A DNA stretch of 29,861 bases from an uncultured Gammaproteobacteria bacterium (lineage in GTDB: Bacteria; Pseudomonadota; Gammaproteobacteria; Nitrosococcales; Methylophagaceae). The translations under genes and the position numbers were made by a program. The stretch covers positions 1 to 29,861 of the forward strand of contig CAJXPP010000003.1 in the NCBI GenBank assembly GCA_913058195.1, read 5' to 3'. Below are positions 8,727 through 17,711 of the stretch, piece after piece. Positions within the stretch are counted from its first letter, which is position 1. The number at the start of each line of letters is the position of its first letter. Below the pieces are notes generated by a model. It was not told the DNA's origin, made no database searches, and worked only from the letters and a program-made list of their open reading frames with translations.

Positions 8727-9165
8727 CCGTCACTGGATGGAGTACGCTTTAAGCCTTGCTAAAGATGCAGAAAAACAAGGTGAAGTTCCGGTCGGTGCTG
8801 TAATTGTCAAAGATAATATGGTCATTGGCGAAGGTTTTAACCAACCAATTGCTCGGCATGATCCTACGGCTCATGCCGAAATCCAAGCCTTACGCTCAGC
8901 ATGCCGTCACAATGAAAACTATCGCCTTCCAGGGACAACACTCTATGTAACTCTTGAGCCTTGCATTATGTGTGCTGGTGCTATTATTAATGCTCGAATA
9001 GATCGCGTTGTTTTTGCTGCTAAAGAGCCAAAAATGGGTGCTGTTGGTAGTTGCTTTGATATTTTCAATACTCAACAGCTTACTCATTATGTTCATTGTG
9101 AACATGGTCTACTAGCCGAACAAAGCAGTGAGTTATTGCTTAATTTCTTTCGCCAAAAACGCTAA
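8716..9165 (+). CDS. tadA: tRNA(Arg) adenosine(34) deaminase TadA
   Basis: TadA deaminates the wobble adenosine of tRNA-Arg(ACG) to inosine. The 149-residue protein has the zinc-dependent deaminase signature: HAE (His53, catalytic Glu55) and PCIMC (Cys83, Cys86). EVPVGAVIV and the FxxxR-type C-terminus fit the family. It overlaps the end of waaA by 11 bases in another frame, without its own spacer. It converges on trhP with only a 19-base gap and no recognisable terminator. Confidence 0.96.
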   Translation: MKNDRHWMEYALSLAKDAEKQGEVPVGAVIVKDNMVIGEGFNQPIARHDPTAHAEIQALRSACRHNENYRLPGTTLYVTLEPCIMCAGAIINARIDRVVFAAKEPKMGAVGSCFDIFNTQQLTHYVHCEHGLLAEQSSELLLNFFRQKR

Positions 9166-9184
9166 TATACACAAAGCCCAAAGC

Positions 9185-10534
9185 TTATAAGTATCGAGCT
9201 AACAAGCCTTTTTGTGGCACTTGACCTGAATAGGGCACTTTAACTTGATGACCACTACCTGGCGCAACATCAATTGCCTCACCATCTTTATTTATTAACT
9301 TATCAAGCGTAATCTCAATATTTCCTTCGGGTAAGATTAATTCTAATTTATCACCGATAGAAAATTTGTTTTTTACATTAATATCTAAACACTTTTTCTC
9401 ATTATCATAACCAATGATTTCACCCACATATTGTTGGCGGTCACTACTTGAATAACCTTCAATATAATTTTGTTGTTCTTGTGTAGGATGACGCTGATAG
9501 AAACCATCGGTATACCCTCGATTAGCAAGATTATCCAGCTTACCTATTAAAGTTGGATCAAATTTATTGCCCGCAATAGCATCTTCAATAGCACGATGAT
9601 AAATCTGTGCTGTTCGAGCGACATAATAAATAGATTTAGTTCTGCCTTCTATTTTCAACGAATCCACACCAATTTTAGCTAATCGTTCAACGTGTTGAAT
9701 CGCACGTAAATCTTTTGAATTCATAATGTATGTACCGTGCTCATCTTCAAAGATCGGCATCAACTCGCCAGGACGATTAGCCTCTTCAATCAAATAAACG
9801 TCATCAGCCAAAGGATGACGCTCTTGATTACCACAATCTGAAAATGCATTTTGCTTCTCGATCTCATCAAATGCTTTAAACTCTATCTTTTGTGGTGCAT
9901 CATCATTTCCATCACTCGCATGCGTTTTATAATCCCAACGGCATGAATTTGTACATGATCCTTGATTTGGATCACGATGATTAAAGTAACCTGATAATAG
10001 ACAGCGACCAGAATATGCGATGCATAAGGCACCATGTACAAAAACTTCAATTTCCATCTCCGGACATAATTGACGAATTTCTTCGATTTCATCTAGTGAT
10101 AATTCACGCGATAAGATAACGCGAGTTACTCCAACTGAATGCCAAAATTTAACAGCCTGCCAATTTACTGTATTCGCTTGCACTGAGAGATGTATAGGCA
10201 TTTCAGGCCAGCGATCTCTTACCATCATAATTAAACCTGGATCAGCCATAATTATTGCATCTGGCTTCATCGCAATAACAGATTCCATATCAGCCATATA
10301 GGTTTTTATTTTCGCATTATGAGGCATTAAGTTACTCGCGACGAAAAACTGCTTCCCTAAAGCATGCGCTTCTTCTATACCTTGGGCTAATACTTCTAAT
10401 TTATGAAAGTCATTGTTACGAACGCGAAGACTGTATCGAGGTTGACCTGCATACACAGCATCTGCACCATACGCATAGGCATAACGCATATGTTGGAGGC
10501 TACCTGCAGGTAAAAGTAATTCTGGCGCATTCAT
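9185..10534 (-). CDS. trhP: tRNA 5-hydroxyuridine synthesis protein TrhP (YegQ, U32 family)
   Basis: This is a 449-residue protein of the U32 'peptidase' family. E. coli YegQ (TrhP) is needed for prephenate-dependent 5-hydroxyuridine formation at tRNA position 34. Signature stretches are MRYAYAYGADAVYAGQPRYS near the N-terminus, IHLSVQANTVNWQAVKFW, VILSRELSLDEIEEI, and the cysteine-rich segment with HGALCIAYSGRCLLSGY and QGSCTNSCRW, which fits metal-cluster binding. FEDEHGTYIMNSKDLRAI and KIEGRTKS follow, then a C-terminal beta domain. The length is close to E. coli YegQ. It diverges from mltF. Confidence 0.93.
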   Translation of the reverse strand: MNAPELLLPAGSLQHMRYAYAYGADAVYAGQPRYSLRVRNNDFHKLEVLAQGIEEAHALGKQFFVASNLMPHNAKIKTYMADMESVIAMKPDAIIMADPGLIMMVRDRWPEMPIHLSVQANTVNWQAVKFWHSVGVTRVILSRELSLDEIEEIRQLCPEMEIEVFVHGALCIAYSGRCLLSGYFNHRDPNQGSCTNSCRWDYKTHASDGNDDAPQKIEFKAFDEIEKQNAFSDCGNQERHPLADDVYLIEEANRPGELMPIFEDEHGTYIMNSKDLRAIQHVERLAKIGVDSLKIEGRTKSIYYVARTAQIYHRAIEDAIAGNKFDPTLIGKLDNLANRGYTDGFYQRHPTQEQQNYIEGYSSSDRQQYVGEIIGYDNEKKCLDINVKNKFSIGDKLELILPEGNIEITLDKLINKDGEAIDVAPGSGHQVKVPYSGQVPQKGLLARYL

Positions 10535-10623
10535 AATAGCAGAACTATCCCATACAAAAAAAATGGTAATTATAGTCTATTTATAAAAAAATCAACTGAA
10601 AACAATATTATTAATGGAAATCA

Positions 10624-10635
10624 GGACTTAAGTCC
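10624..10635. promoter_or_regulatory. Perfect 12-bp palindrome in the trhP-mltF intergenic region
   Basis: GGACTTAAGTCC is fully self-complementary. It sits between the divergent genes, about 55 bases before the mltF start. A possible -10 (TATAAA, 10651-10656) lies downstream and the palindrome would cover the -35 position, a layout typical of an operator. No regulator is known to me for this site. Confidence 0.35.
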
Positions 10636-10690
10636 GTGCAATCTACTGGATATAAAGCGATAATCGATGCAGTGTTTTGGAGTCTACTAC

Positions 10691-12100
10691 TTGAAACTGA
10701 TTAGCCTGTTATTAATATCAATCAGCCTGCTTATTGCCTGCGATGAGGCCCAACCTCATTTGGAAGAAATTCGTGAACGCGGTGAGTTACGTGTTCTCAC
10801 CCGCTACGGACCAACAAGTTACTATGTTAAAGGCGACCAATTGGCCGGCTTTGAATATGAACTTGCTCAACGTTTTGCAGAACACTTAAATGTAAAACTG
10901 AAAATTATCGTGCCTGAAAATTTATCGAACATACTTAGTCTTATTGAAAATGGCAAAGCAGACATTGCTGCAGCAGGCTTGACCATTACAACTGCTCGAA
11001 AAGATCTCATTCGATTTGGCCCTGTTTATCAAGAAGTTACACAACAATTAGTGTATCGCCAAGGCACTAAAAAACCTAAAAGTCTCGCCAAACTCGATGA
11101 CGGTCAGTTAGAAGTAATAGCTAACAGCAGTCATGTAGAAGGATTAACATCACATCGTGAAGAAATCCCTAATCTACAATGGACAGAAAATAATGAACTT
11201 GATAGCAGCAGCTTACTAGAATTAGTTCAGCTTGAAATGATTGATTACACCATAGCTGATTCAAATGAAATTGCAGCTAATCGACCTTTATTTCCGGAGC
11301 TACTAGTTGCCTTTAATGTTTCAGATCCTCAGCCATTAGCATGGGCTTTACCTCTTGCTGAAGATGGCTCTCTTTATGATGAAGTCACTCTTTTTTTCGA
11401 AACAATGGAAGAAACAGGCGATCTTGATCGTTTAATAGAAAAATACTACGGCCATATAAACCGGTTTGATTATATCGATACTCGTGCTATTCATCGTCGC
11501 ATATTAACGCACCTACCCAAATATCAGTTACTCTTCGAGCAAGCTGCTGCAGAATATGGTTTTGATTGGCGCTTATTAGCCGCTATGTCTTATCAAGAGT
11601 CCCACTGGGATAATAAGGCCGTATCAACAACTGGCGTTAAAGGTTTAATGATGTTGACGTTATCAACTGCTAAACAAATGAAAATTGATAACCGAGAAGA
11701 CCCTATTCAAAGTGTTCCTGCTGGAGCAGGCTACCTTGCATCTTTACAGCAGCGATTGTCTGATAAAATTGAAGTAGAACAAGATCGCTTATGGATGGCA
11801 CTGGCATCTTACAATATTGGCTTAGGCCACTTAGAAGATGCACGTGTAATCACTCAAACTAATGGCGGCAATCCTAATTTATGGTCTGATGTTAGACAAA
11901 GTTTGCCATTATTAAGCAAGAAGAAGTGGTATGAAAAGACGCGCCACGGTTATGCTCGTGGCGGCGAGCCAGTACGTTATGTAGAAAACATTCGTCGTTA
12001 TTATGATATTTTATTACAAACAACTGCGACAGGTACTGTACTTGAACCTACTCCACTGGCTCCTGAAGCCAGTGCGAAAGAGCTGCCAGCGGCATTATAG
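10691..12100 (+). CDS. mltF: Membrane-bound lytic murein transglycosylase F
   Basis: MltF is an outer-membrane-anchored lytic transglycosylase that cleaves peptidoglycan to 1,6-anhydro products. I chose TTG 10691 because GGAG (10679-10682) lies 8 bases upstream and the product then begins as an ideal lipoprotein signal (MKLISLLLISISLLIAC, lipobox Cys17). ATG 10667 would add eight residues but has no ribosome-binding site. Residues about 25-255 form a periplasmic solute-binding-type regulatory domain. Residues about 280-400 are the SLT catalytic domain, with YQESHW containing the catalytic Glu at about 303 and the ASYNIGLGHLEDAR motif. The length fits the family (E. coli about 518 residues, slightly longer). 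The diguanylate cyclase gene follows after 11 bases. Confidence 0.93.
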   Translation: MKLISLLLISISLLIACDEAQPHLEEIRERGELRVLTRYGPTSYYVKGDQLAGFEYELAQRFAEHLNVKLKIIVPENLSNILSLIENGKADIAAAGLTITTARKDLIRFGPVYQEVTQQLVYRQGTKKPKSLAKLDDGQLEVIANSSHVEGLTSHREEIPNLQWTENNELDSSSLLELVQLEMIDYTIADSNEIAANRPLFPELLVAFNVSDPQPLAWALPLAEDGSLYDEVTLFFETMEETGDLDRLIEKYYGHINRFDYIDTRAIHRRILTHLPKYQLLFEQAAAEYGFDWRLLAAMSYQESHWDNKAVSTTGVKGLMMLTLSTAKQMKIDNREDPIQSVPAGAGYLASLQQRLSDKIEVEQDRLWMALASYNIGLGHLEDARVITQTNGGNPNLWSDVRQSLPLLSKKKWYEKTRHGYARGGEPVRYVENIRRYYDILLQTTATGTVLEPTPLAPEASAKELPAAL

Positions 12101-12111
12101 AGGATAAATTA

Positions 12112-13752
12112 ATGGCAAATGATGATATAAGCCAGCAACTTGATGAGTGGAAACAAAAATATTACCAATCAATTACTGATCTTGAAAAACAGCAAAGCTA
12201 TGATGAGTTACTTCAAAAAAGTTTAAGCAGACTAGCTTTAGCTGCTCAAGGTTTAGACCCCTTACTGGATAGACAATTAAAGTCATTACGAACCATACTT
12301 CGTGGAAAAAGTAGCCAGTTTGAAATAGAAGATATTCTAGATAAGATGGAAAAAGCTATTGCAAAAATGGATTCTGAGAAGAGTGAAACGCTGTCACCAG
12401 GTCTAATATTAGCTGATTTACTTTCATCATTAAAACTTCCAAAGGCTTATAAAAAAGACGCTAAAAAACTATCGAAGCGTTTAAGTTCTTCTGCAGAAAG
12501 CGAAGTGAAAACACTGACTCCAGATCTGCTCACTCTTCTTGATAAATGCATAAACTCCTCTTCCGATAAACCTTCAGGCGGTTTTCCTTTCAAGTTATTT
12601 GGCAGAGGAAAATCTGATGATGAAGCTGAAATGGTCATTGATGTTCCTGAACCCATTCAGGAACAAGATGAAATCAAACAGATACAAGCAGATAACACTG
12701 ACAATGTAGATACGCCAACTCATTTGGTTTTAATGGCATTATTAGAGCGGCTATCTCTACCTAATGACTTAAGTAAAAAAGCGACTAAGATTCGCCATAG
12801 CATTGAAACAGGTATCGATGATGAGCAGCTTCCAGAAATTATCAGTGATATAGCAGACATCATTAGTACATTAGGATCACAAGCTGTAACTGAAAAGAAA
12901 GAGTATGAAGAGTTCTTAAAGGCACTTACTTCTCGTTTGAGTGAACTTGATAAACATATTAGGCAAACCGGCGATGATGATACCAAAGCATTTAAAGAAC
13001 GAAATGTCATTAGCCAAGCGGTTGAGCAAGAGGTCTCGGGGCTCCGTAACCATGTAGAAGAAGCGAATGATTTAGAGCAGTTAAAAACATCGGTTAGTGA
13101 CAGGCTAGATGTGCTCAATCAACATTTTGAGAAGTATCAGAAATCAGATCATAATCGTTATACGCAATCTCAAAAGCAAATTAAGGCACTTAATCAACGC
13201 ATACACGCGATGGAAGAAGAAAGCAGTGCATTACGCGAATCAGCAGAAAAGTCTCGCGAATTAGCCCTTAAAGATGCGCTCACCAATATTTGGAACAGAC
13301 AAGCACTTAATGAAAACCTCGAAAGAGAATACACTCGCTGGCAACGCTATCAAAAACCACTTAGCATCATTATCTGGGATATCGACTTTTTTAAACGCGT
13401 TAATGATAATTATGGCCATGCTGCCGGCGATAAAGTATTAAAAACGATCGCTCGTATATTTCAGCAAGCCACTCGCGATGCTGACTTTATTGCTCGATTC
13501 GGTGGTGAAGAATTTGTCGGAATATTCCCAGAAACAAGGTTAGAAGATGCACTTATTCTTGCTAATAAAATTCGTGAGAAAATAGCAACCTCAAAGTTTC
13601 ATTATGAAAATAATCCAGTACCGATCACGGCCTCGGCTGGCCTAGCAACCTTCCGTCCTAATGATACAATTGATGATGTATTTAAACGTGCTGATACTGC
13701 TCTGTACCGTTCTAAAGAATCAGGGCGAAATAAGTGTAGCGTCGAGAGCTAA
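12112..13752 (+). CDS. Cytoplasmic diguanylate cyclase (GGDEF), DgcP-like
   Basis: This 546-residue protein has no membrane segment. Residues 1-385 are helical and charged, with a likely coiled coil at about 330-385. The C-terminal 160 residues form a GGDEF domain that should make cyclic di-GMP from GTP. The active-site motif is GGEEF (464-468). An RxxD inhibitory site (RDAD, 455-458) sits five residues upstream, so product inhibition is likely intact. The N-terminus holds two similar segments (98-147 and 205-254). Pseudomonas aeruginosa DgcP (PA5487) lies in the same neighbourhood of dsbA, cytochrome c4 and engB, so orthology is plausible but untested. AGAGG precedes the ATG by 8 bases, and the gene is probably cotranscribed with mltF. 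Confidence 0.9.
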   Translation: MANDDISQQLDEWKQKYYQSITDLEKQQSYDELLQKSLSRLALAAQGLDPLLDRQLKSLRTILRGKSSQFEIEDILDKMEKAIAKMDSEKSETLSPGLILADLLSSLKLPKAYKKDAKKLSKRLSSSAESEVKTLTPDLLTLLDKCINSSSDKPSGGFPFKLFGRGKSDDEAEMVIDVPEPIQEQDEIKQIQADNTDNVDTPTHLVLMALLERLSLPNDLSKKATKIRHSIETGIDDEQLPEIISDIADIISTLGSQAVTEKKEYEEFLKALTSRLSELDKHIRQTGDDDTKAFKERNVISQAVEQEVSGLRNHVEEANDLEQLKTSVSDRLDVLNQHFEKYQKSDHNRYTQSQKQIKALNQRIHAMEEESSALRESAEKSRELALKDALTNIWNRQALNENLEREYTRWQRYQKPLSIIIWDIDFFKRVNDNYGHAAGDKVLKTIARIFQQATRDADFIARFGGEEFVGIFPETRLEDALILANKIREKIATSKFHYENNPVPITASAGLATFRPNDTIDDVFKRADTALYRSKESGRNKCSVES

Positions 13753-13758
13753 CGGCTG

Positions 13759-13789
13759 CTCATCAGATAGAAAATACTATACTGATGAG
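13759..13789. terminator. Stem-loop between convergent diguanylate cyclase and dsbA genes
   Basis: CTCATCAG (13759-13766) pairs with CTGATGAG (13782-13789). ATAG/CTAT extends the stem past a bulged A, leaving an AAAATA loop. There is no strong T-run on either side, so it may be a weak bidirectional terminator or an mRNA end structure. Confidence 0.5.
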
Positions 13790-13802
13790 TAACCTATATT
13801 TA

Positions 13803-14432
13803 TTAGTTGGCTTGTTTTTGAATCAAGAAATCAACAGTGTTAAGCATCTCAGTCATACCGCCTGCTAATGGTGCATCAGTACGATATTGACCATTAATTA
13901 TCATTGAAGGTACACCTGTAACGCCTGATTTTTGGCTTAGTACTAGTGCTTTTTTCACCTTTAATCTTACCGTCATTGAATTCATCATTTTTTCAAAACC
14001 ATCACGGTCGATACCTTGTTCTGCAACAAAATCTAATAACTGTTCTTCTGTTTGTAACCGACGCTTTTCAACATGAATAGCATTAAATATTAATGGGTGT
14101 AAGGTTTCCAAATCACCGGTAGCTTCAGCAGCATAAAATATTCTAGCCAGCTGCATCCAACTATCACGGAAAATAGCAGGAACTTGAATAAAGCTTACAT
14201 TCTCAGCTAATGATTCTTTCCATTTTTTCACTTCTGGCTCAAGCTTAAAACAGTGAGGACAACTGTACGAAAATAATTCTATTACTTCAATTTTATTATC
14301 ATCACTTGTTGCAAGCCTTGTTGGTGTCGCTTTGTAATGAACACCATCAATAAATGCTTCGGGCATTGCCATTGATGTTAGAGGCACAATTGATGCTGCA
14401 AGAAATAATGCTGCTTTAACCATTTTATTCAT
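13803..14432 (-). CDS. dsbA: Thiol:disulfide interchange protein DsbA
   Basis: This periplasmic oxidoreductase introduces disulfide bonds into exported proteins and is normally reoxidised by DsbB. The 209-residue precursor has a signal peptide (residues 1 to about 22, ending SMA). It has a thioredoxin fold with the CPHC active site at 58-61 (SYSCPHCF) and the cis-proline loop in SGVTGVPSM. ATG 14432 is chosen because AAGGAT lies 8 bases upstream. It is the last gene of resB-ccsB-dsbA, 40 bases after ccsB, so its expression is probably tied to cytochrome c maturation. dsbA next to cytochrome c4 also occurs in Pseudomonas. Confidence 0.95.
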   Translation of the reverse strand: MNKMVKAALFLAASIVPLTSMAMPEAFIDGVHYKATPTRLATSDDNKIEVIELFSYSCPHCFKLEPEVKKWKESLAENVSFIQVPAIFRDSWMQLARIFYAAEATGDLETLHPLIFNAIHVEKRRLQTEEQLLDFVAEQGIDRDGFEKMMNSMTVRLKVKKALVLSQKSGVTGVPSMIINGQYRTDAPLAGGMTEMLNTVDFLIQKQAN

Positions 14433-14472
14433 ACTTTATATCCTTTTAATTTTTAACACTATCTATCGAGTT

Positions 14473-15630
14473 TTACAGTGTGCCGTAGGAGTGTAAACCT
14501 GACAAAAACATATTGACACCTAAGAAGGCAAACAAGGTGACAAACAAGCCAATAACCGCCCACCAAGCCATAGGTCGTCCATTCCAGCCCTTCGTCATTC
14601 GCATATGCAACCATGCCGCGTAATTCAACCAAACAATAAGTGCCCACGTTTCTTTTGGATCCCATGACCAGTATCCACCCCATGCTTCTGCGGCCCATAA
14701 AGCACCTAATACAGTCGCAACAGTGAAAAAGGCAAACCCTAGAGAAATGGCCTTATACATCAAGTCATCCATCATGGATAAATCTGGAAGTGCTGTGGCT
14801 AAAATACCTTGGGGTTTAATTTCTTGTCGCCATGATTTTAATAAGTAAGCAACGCCGATCATTGCTGCCATAGCAAAGGCACCATAACCAACAAAGTTAG
14901 CCGGCACATGAATTTTCATCCAGTAACTCTGCAATGCAGGGACTAATGGTTGAATTTCATGGGCCTGTTTCTCAAAAGCATACCAAAGCTGGAAGGCAAC
15001 TGAAGCACTGATAACTAATAAAACAAAGCCACCTAAGCTACGCGTTTGATAACGACGTTCATAGTATAGATAAAGTAGTGCAGTAATGACTGCAAATAAG
15101 ATGAACACTTCATATAAATTACTAACTGGAATATGGCCAACATCAGGACTGATTAAATATGACTCACGCCACCTAACCATTAAACCTACCATGCCCATCG
15201 TCATTGCTGACCACGTTAAGGCAGAGCCTACTTTTTCTGTAAAGGGTGATCTGAATAACAATCCCACAAAGTAAGCAAAGGTCGCCATAACAAATAGCGC
15301 ACTCATCCACATAAAGGCTGATTGACTCGCTAAAATAAAGTTCAATAAGAAGTCTGTTTCAGCTAGACCCAGATCAGAACCATAGCGTTGAACCCCTAAA
15401 AAGCTTAATACTGAAACCACCACCACATGGCGGCGAAAACCCGGCCAATTTTGCCCCAAAAGTGCTAAACAAACAGCCGTAAATACGGTGATTGATAACT
15501 CATAACTGTCTAAGATATCGATATAGCGATTAATCAGCACAATGGCAGCAAGCAGCATTAGCCCGCGCCATAACCACTGATCAACAGGGCTACTCGTTTC
15601 GTTATTAATCATCCCACTCTTAATTGTCAT
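14473..15630 (-). CDS. ccsB: Cytochrome c biogenesis protein CcsB/CcsA (ResC), System II
   Basis: This is the heme-handling membrane subunit of System II cytochrome c synthase. The 385-residue protein is highly hydrophobic, with about eight membrane segments. It carries the tryptophan-rich WWD motif (WGGYWSWDPKETW, 317-329). Conserved-looking histidines flank it at 166 (VGHIPVSN), 241 (KIHVPANFVGYG) and 380 (SGLHSYG), consistent with heme ligation. GAGA precedes ATG 15630 by 8 bases. It follows resB by 35 bases. Naming is inconsistent in databases (CcsA, CcsB or ResC), but the family is clear. Confidence 0.93.
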   Translation of the reverse strand: MTIKSGMINNETSSPVDQWLWRGLMLLAAIVLINRYIDILDSYELSITVFTAVCLALLGQNWPGFRRHVVVVSVLSFLGVQRYGSDLGLAETDFLLNFILASQSAFMWMSALFVMATFAYFVGLLFRSPFTEKVGSALTWSAMTMGMVGLMVRWRESYLISPDVGHIPVSNLYEVFILFAVITALLYLYYERRYQTRSLGGFVLLVISASVAFQLWYAFEKQAHEIQPLVPALQSYWMKIHVPANFVGYGAFAMAAMIGVAYLLKSWRQEIKPQGILATALPDLSMMDDLMYKAISLGFAFFTVATVLGALWAAEAWGGYWSWDPKETWALIVWLNYAAWLHMRMTKGWNGRPMAWWAVIGLFVTLFAFLGVNMFLSGLHSYGTL

Positions 15631-15665
15631 TATTTATTCTCTAAATTCTACTCAAGTTAAGAACC

Positions 15666-17675
15666 CTATTTAACGCTAGAGTTCCCTACTTTCAATTTCA
15701 ATTGTTGAGCGATTTGCTCAAAATATTGATCAAACTCACGTGGGTTACGGTTACTCATGCCTGCTAGTAAGATATTCGAGCCATTGTTCTCTTTATTTAC
15801 TCTTACCCACAAACGTCGTTGTGGCAGATAGAATAAAACAAAAACCCCGATAATTAATAAAGCACAGCCAAAGTAAACAATTGGCTTTCCTGGAGAACGT
15901 GCAATCTGTAAACCACTCGCCTGTACGTGTTGGTAATCTGTTAACTCCAAATACACTGGTGAACCATAACGAGAAAAGCTACCTATAGCATCAACTGAAT
16001 CTTGTAAAAATAACAGCTGTGCATCACGCTCTTGTTCAGTTGTGTCAATTTCTATTAAATCATTAAAATAGAGACGCGCCAACATTTCACGCAACATACT
16101 TAGGTATGCTGGGCCAAGTGTTTCTTTTTCAGCTTCAGGTAATGACGTTTCTATAAACTCAGTCACTTCGACAAAACCACCACGAATAAACATTTTAACT
16201 AACATAGTTAGGGTACGTTGTAGATTTTGCTCTAAGGTTTCATCGTTATTTTTTACTGATGCTAAAGTTTCAAGCATCATTGTTTTTGCAACTTGCTTAA
16301 CTTTATCATTATCATGAAGCACAGATAGGAATTGGTTAAACCCCACTAATTCGCCGTCACTATCTAGCGGTAAATATAAATAAGCAAACTCATCCGCAGG
16401 GCTATTTCGAACACCGCTTAGGTAAAAATCACGGCCATTGCGGGGCACTGGTAGCATATAGTTCAAATACTCTTTTGCTTCACCTGTTTTACTGCGTAAT
16501 TTAAACCCAAAACTAGGGCCGAAATTTCTAAGCCGTTTAACATCATCTTCAGTAGGATCTGGGTTGATATTAAAGGGCCGAAAAGCGGTCACTTCTAATT
16601 GGACGCTATCTTCTCCCCAGTGCATTTTTCTATTTTCAAACACTTTCGTTTCAAAAGTAACCGTATCATTACCCGCTTGCTTATTTAATGGCCAAGCATC
16701 TAATGTCAGCCCTGTTCCACCATCACTAAAACTTGCTTGATAAATAGCATAACCTTTATATATTAGCGGATGGTTGACGGAAATAGTTTGTTCTAATGGT
16801 GCAGTAAGATCATCGTCATACACTACCAAGTCAGATTCAAATGATTTAGGCTGACCGGTTGCATAATGTTCAATACGAAAATCTTTTACTTTTACTTTAA
16901 ATGGAAGTTCCTGTACTAAATAACCATCTCGCATCGCAACAAAAGCCACCTCAGACGTTCGGCCTTCGGGAATGTGAATGCTGCCTCGAAAAGCTTGATA
17001 ACCAGGGGCTAATCGACTCTTGTCAGGGATCTTACTGGTAGGTAAATCACGTGTTTCAACGCTTATTTTTCCCTGCCATTCAGCCAACTTCAAATAGAGA
17101 TTACTATCTAATAGTCCACCTAAACAAATAACGATAATGGCTAAATGCGTAAAGACATAACCTAGACGGTTCATACCGCCTCGCATTGCTGAAATTAATA
17201 CAACACCCTCTTCTTTTGGTGTTTGTTTGACTCGGAAACCTTGGCTTTCTAATTCAGCTTGTGTATTTGAAACAGCGTCACCCAGGGTAGATGAAACACC
17301 CCACTGCTGACTATGATGCATGGCTTGTAATGATTTTTCTTGCACATGAGTGCGTAAGTTCCACATATCTTTCAACATAGTGGGTGTATTACGAATTACA
17401 CAGACCGATGTTGACAGAACCAGTAGACACAAAATAGCCAAAAACCACAAAGCACTATAAACATCATATAAGCCCGCAGTCTCGAAAACTTCAAACCAAA
17501 ATGGTCCGAATTTAATTAGATAATCGGTATAGGGTTGGTTTTGTTGTAAAACCGTACCGATAATTGAGGCTACAGCTAAGGCTAATAACAGAGTAATAGC
17601 CAAGTCCATCGATCCTAAAAAATAGAATATTCTCTGTCCTAGCGTATAACGCGGGGAATTATTTTTTTCAGACAT
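15666..17675 (-). CDS. resB: Cytochrome c biogenesis protein ResB (Ccs1)
   Basis: ResB is the partner of CcsA-type proteins in System II heme attachment to CXXCH apocytochromes outside the cytoplasmic membrane. The 669-residue protein has N-terminal membrane helices (for example DLAITLLLALAVASIIGTVL and SALWFLAILCLLVLSTS). A third helix near residue 170 precedes a long periplasmic domain with beta-rich segments. A last helix follows near residue 610 (IVYFGCALLIIGVFVLFYLP). The motif QQNQPYTDYLIKFGPFWF after the first helix is typical. The frame opens one codon earlier with TTG (17678), but ATG 17675 is the more likely start. A terminator separates it from the cytochrome c4 gene upstream, so it needs its own promoter or read-through. 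Confidence 0.93.
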   Translation of the reverse strand: MSEKNNSPRYTLGQRIFYFLGSMDLAITLLLALAVASIIGTVLQQNQPYTDYLIKFGPFWFEVFETAGLYDVYSALWFLAILCLLVLSTSVCVIRNTPTMLKDMWNLRTHVQEKSLQAMHHSQQWGVSSTLGDAVSNTQAELESQGFRVKQTPKEEGVVLISAMRGGMNRLGYVFTHLAIIVICLGGLLDSNLYLKLAEWQGKISVETRDLPTSKIPDKSRLAPGYQAFRGSIHIPEGRTSEVAFVAMRDGYLVQELPFKVKVKDFRIEHYATGQPKSFESDLVVYDDDLTAPLEQTISVNHPLIYKGYAIYQASFSDGGTGLTLDAWPLNKQAGNDTVTFETKVFENRKMHWGEDSVQLEVTAFRPFNINPDPTEDDVKRLRNFGPSFGFKLRSKTGEAKEYLNYMLPVPRNGRDFYLSGVRNSPADEFAYLYLPLDSDGELVGFNQFLSVLHDNDKVKQVAKTMMLETLASVKNNDETLEQNLQRTLTMLVKMFIRGGFVEVTEFIETSLPEAEKETLGPAYLSMLREMLARLYFNDLIEIDTTEQERDAQLLFLQDSVDAIGSFSRYGSPVYLELTDYQHVQASGLQIARSPGKPIVYFGCALLIIGVFVLFYLPQRRLWVRVNKENNGSNILLAGMSNRNPREFDQYFEQIAQQLKLKVGNSSVK

Positions 17676-17711
17676 CAACTTAAGCCAATTTTATTGAGAT
17701 AGTATAAATAT

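Noticed and set aside
12720..13118. 132-codon minus-strand frame inside the diguanylate cyclase gene
   Set aside because: It is serine-rich and low in complexity, as expected from antisense reading of an acidic helical protein, and shows no family signature.
14459..14698. 79-codon minus-strand frame overlapping the 3' end of ccsB
   Set aside because: It is a shifted frame of the conserved WWD-motif region of ccsB, without its own ribosome-binding site.
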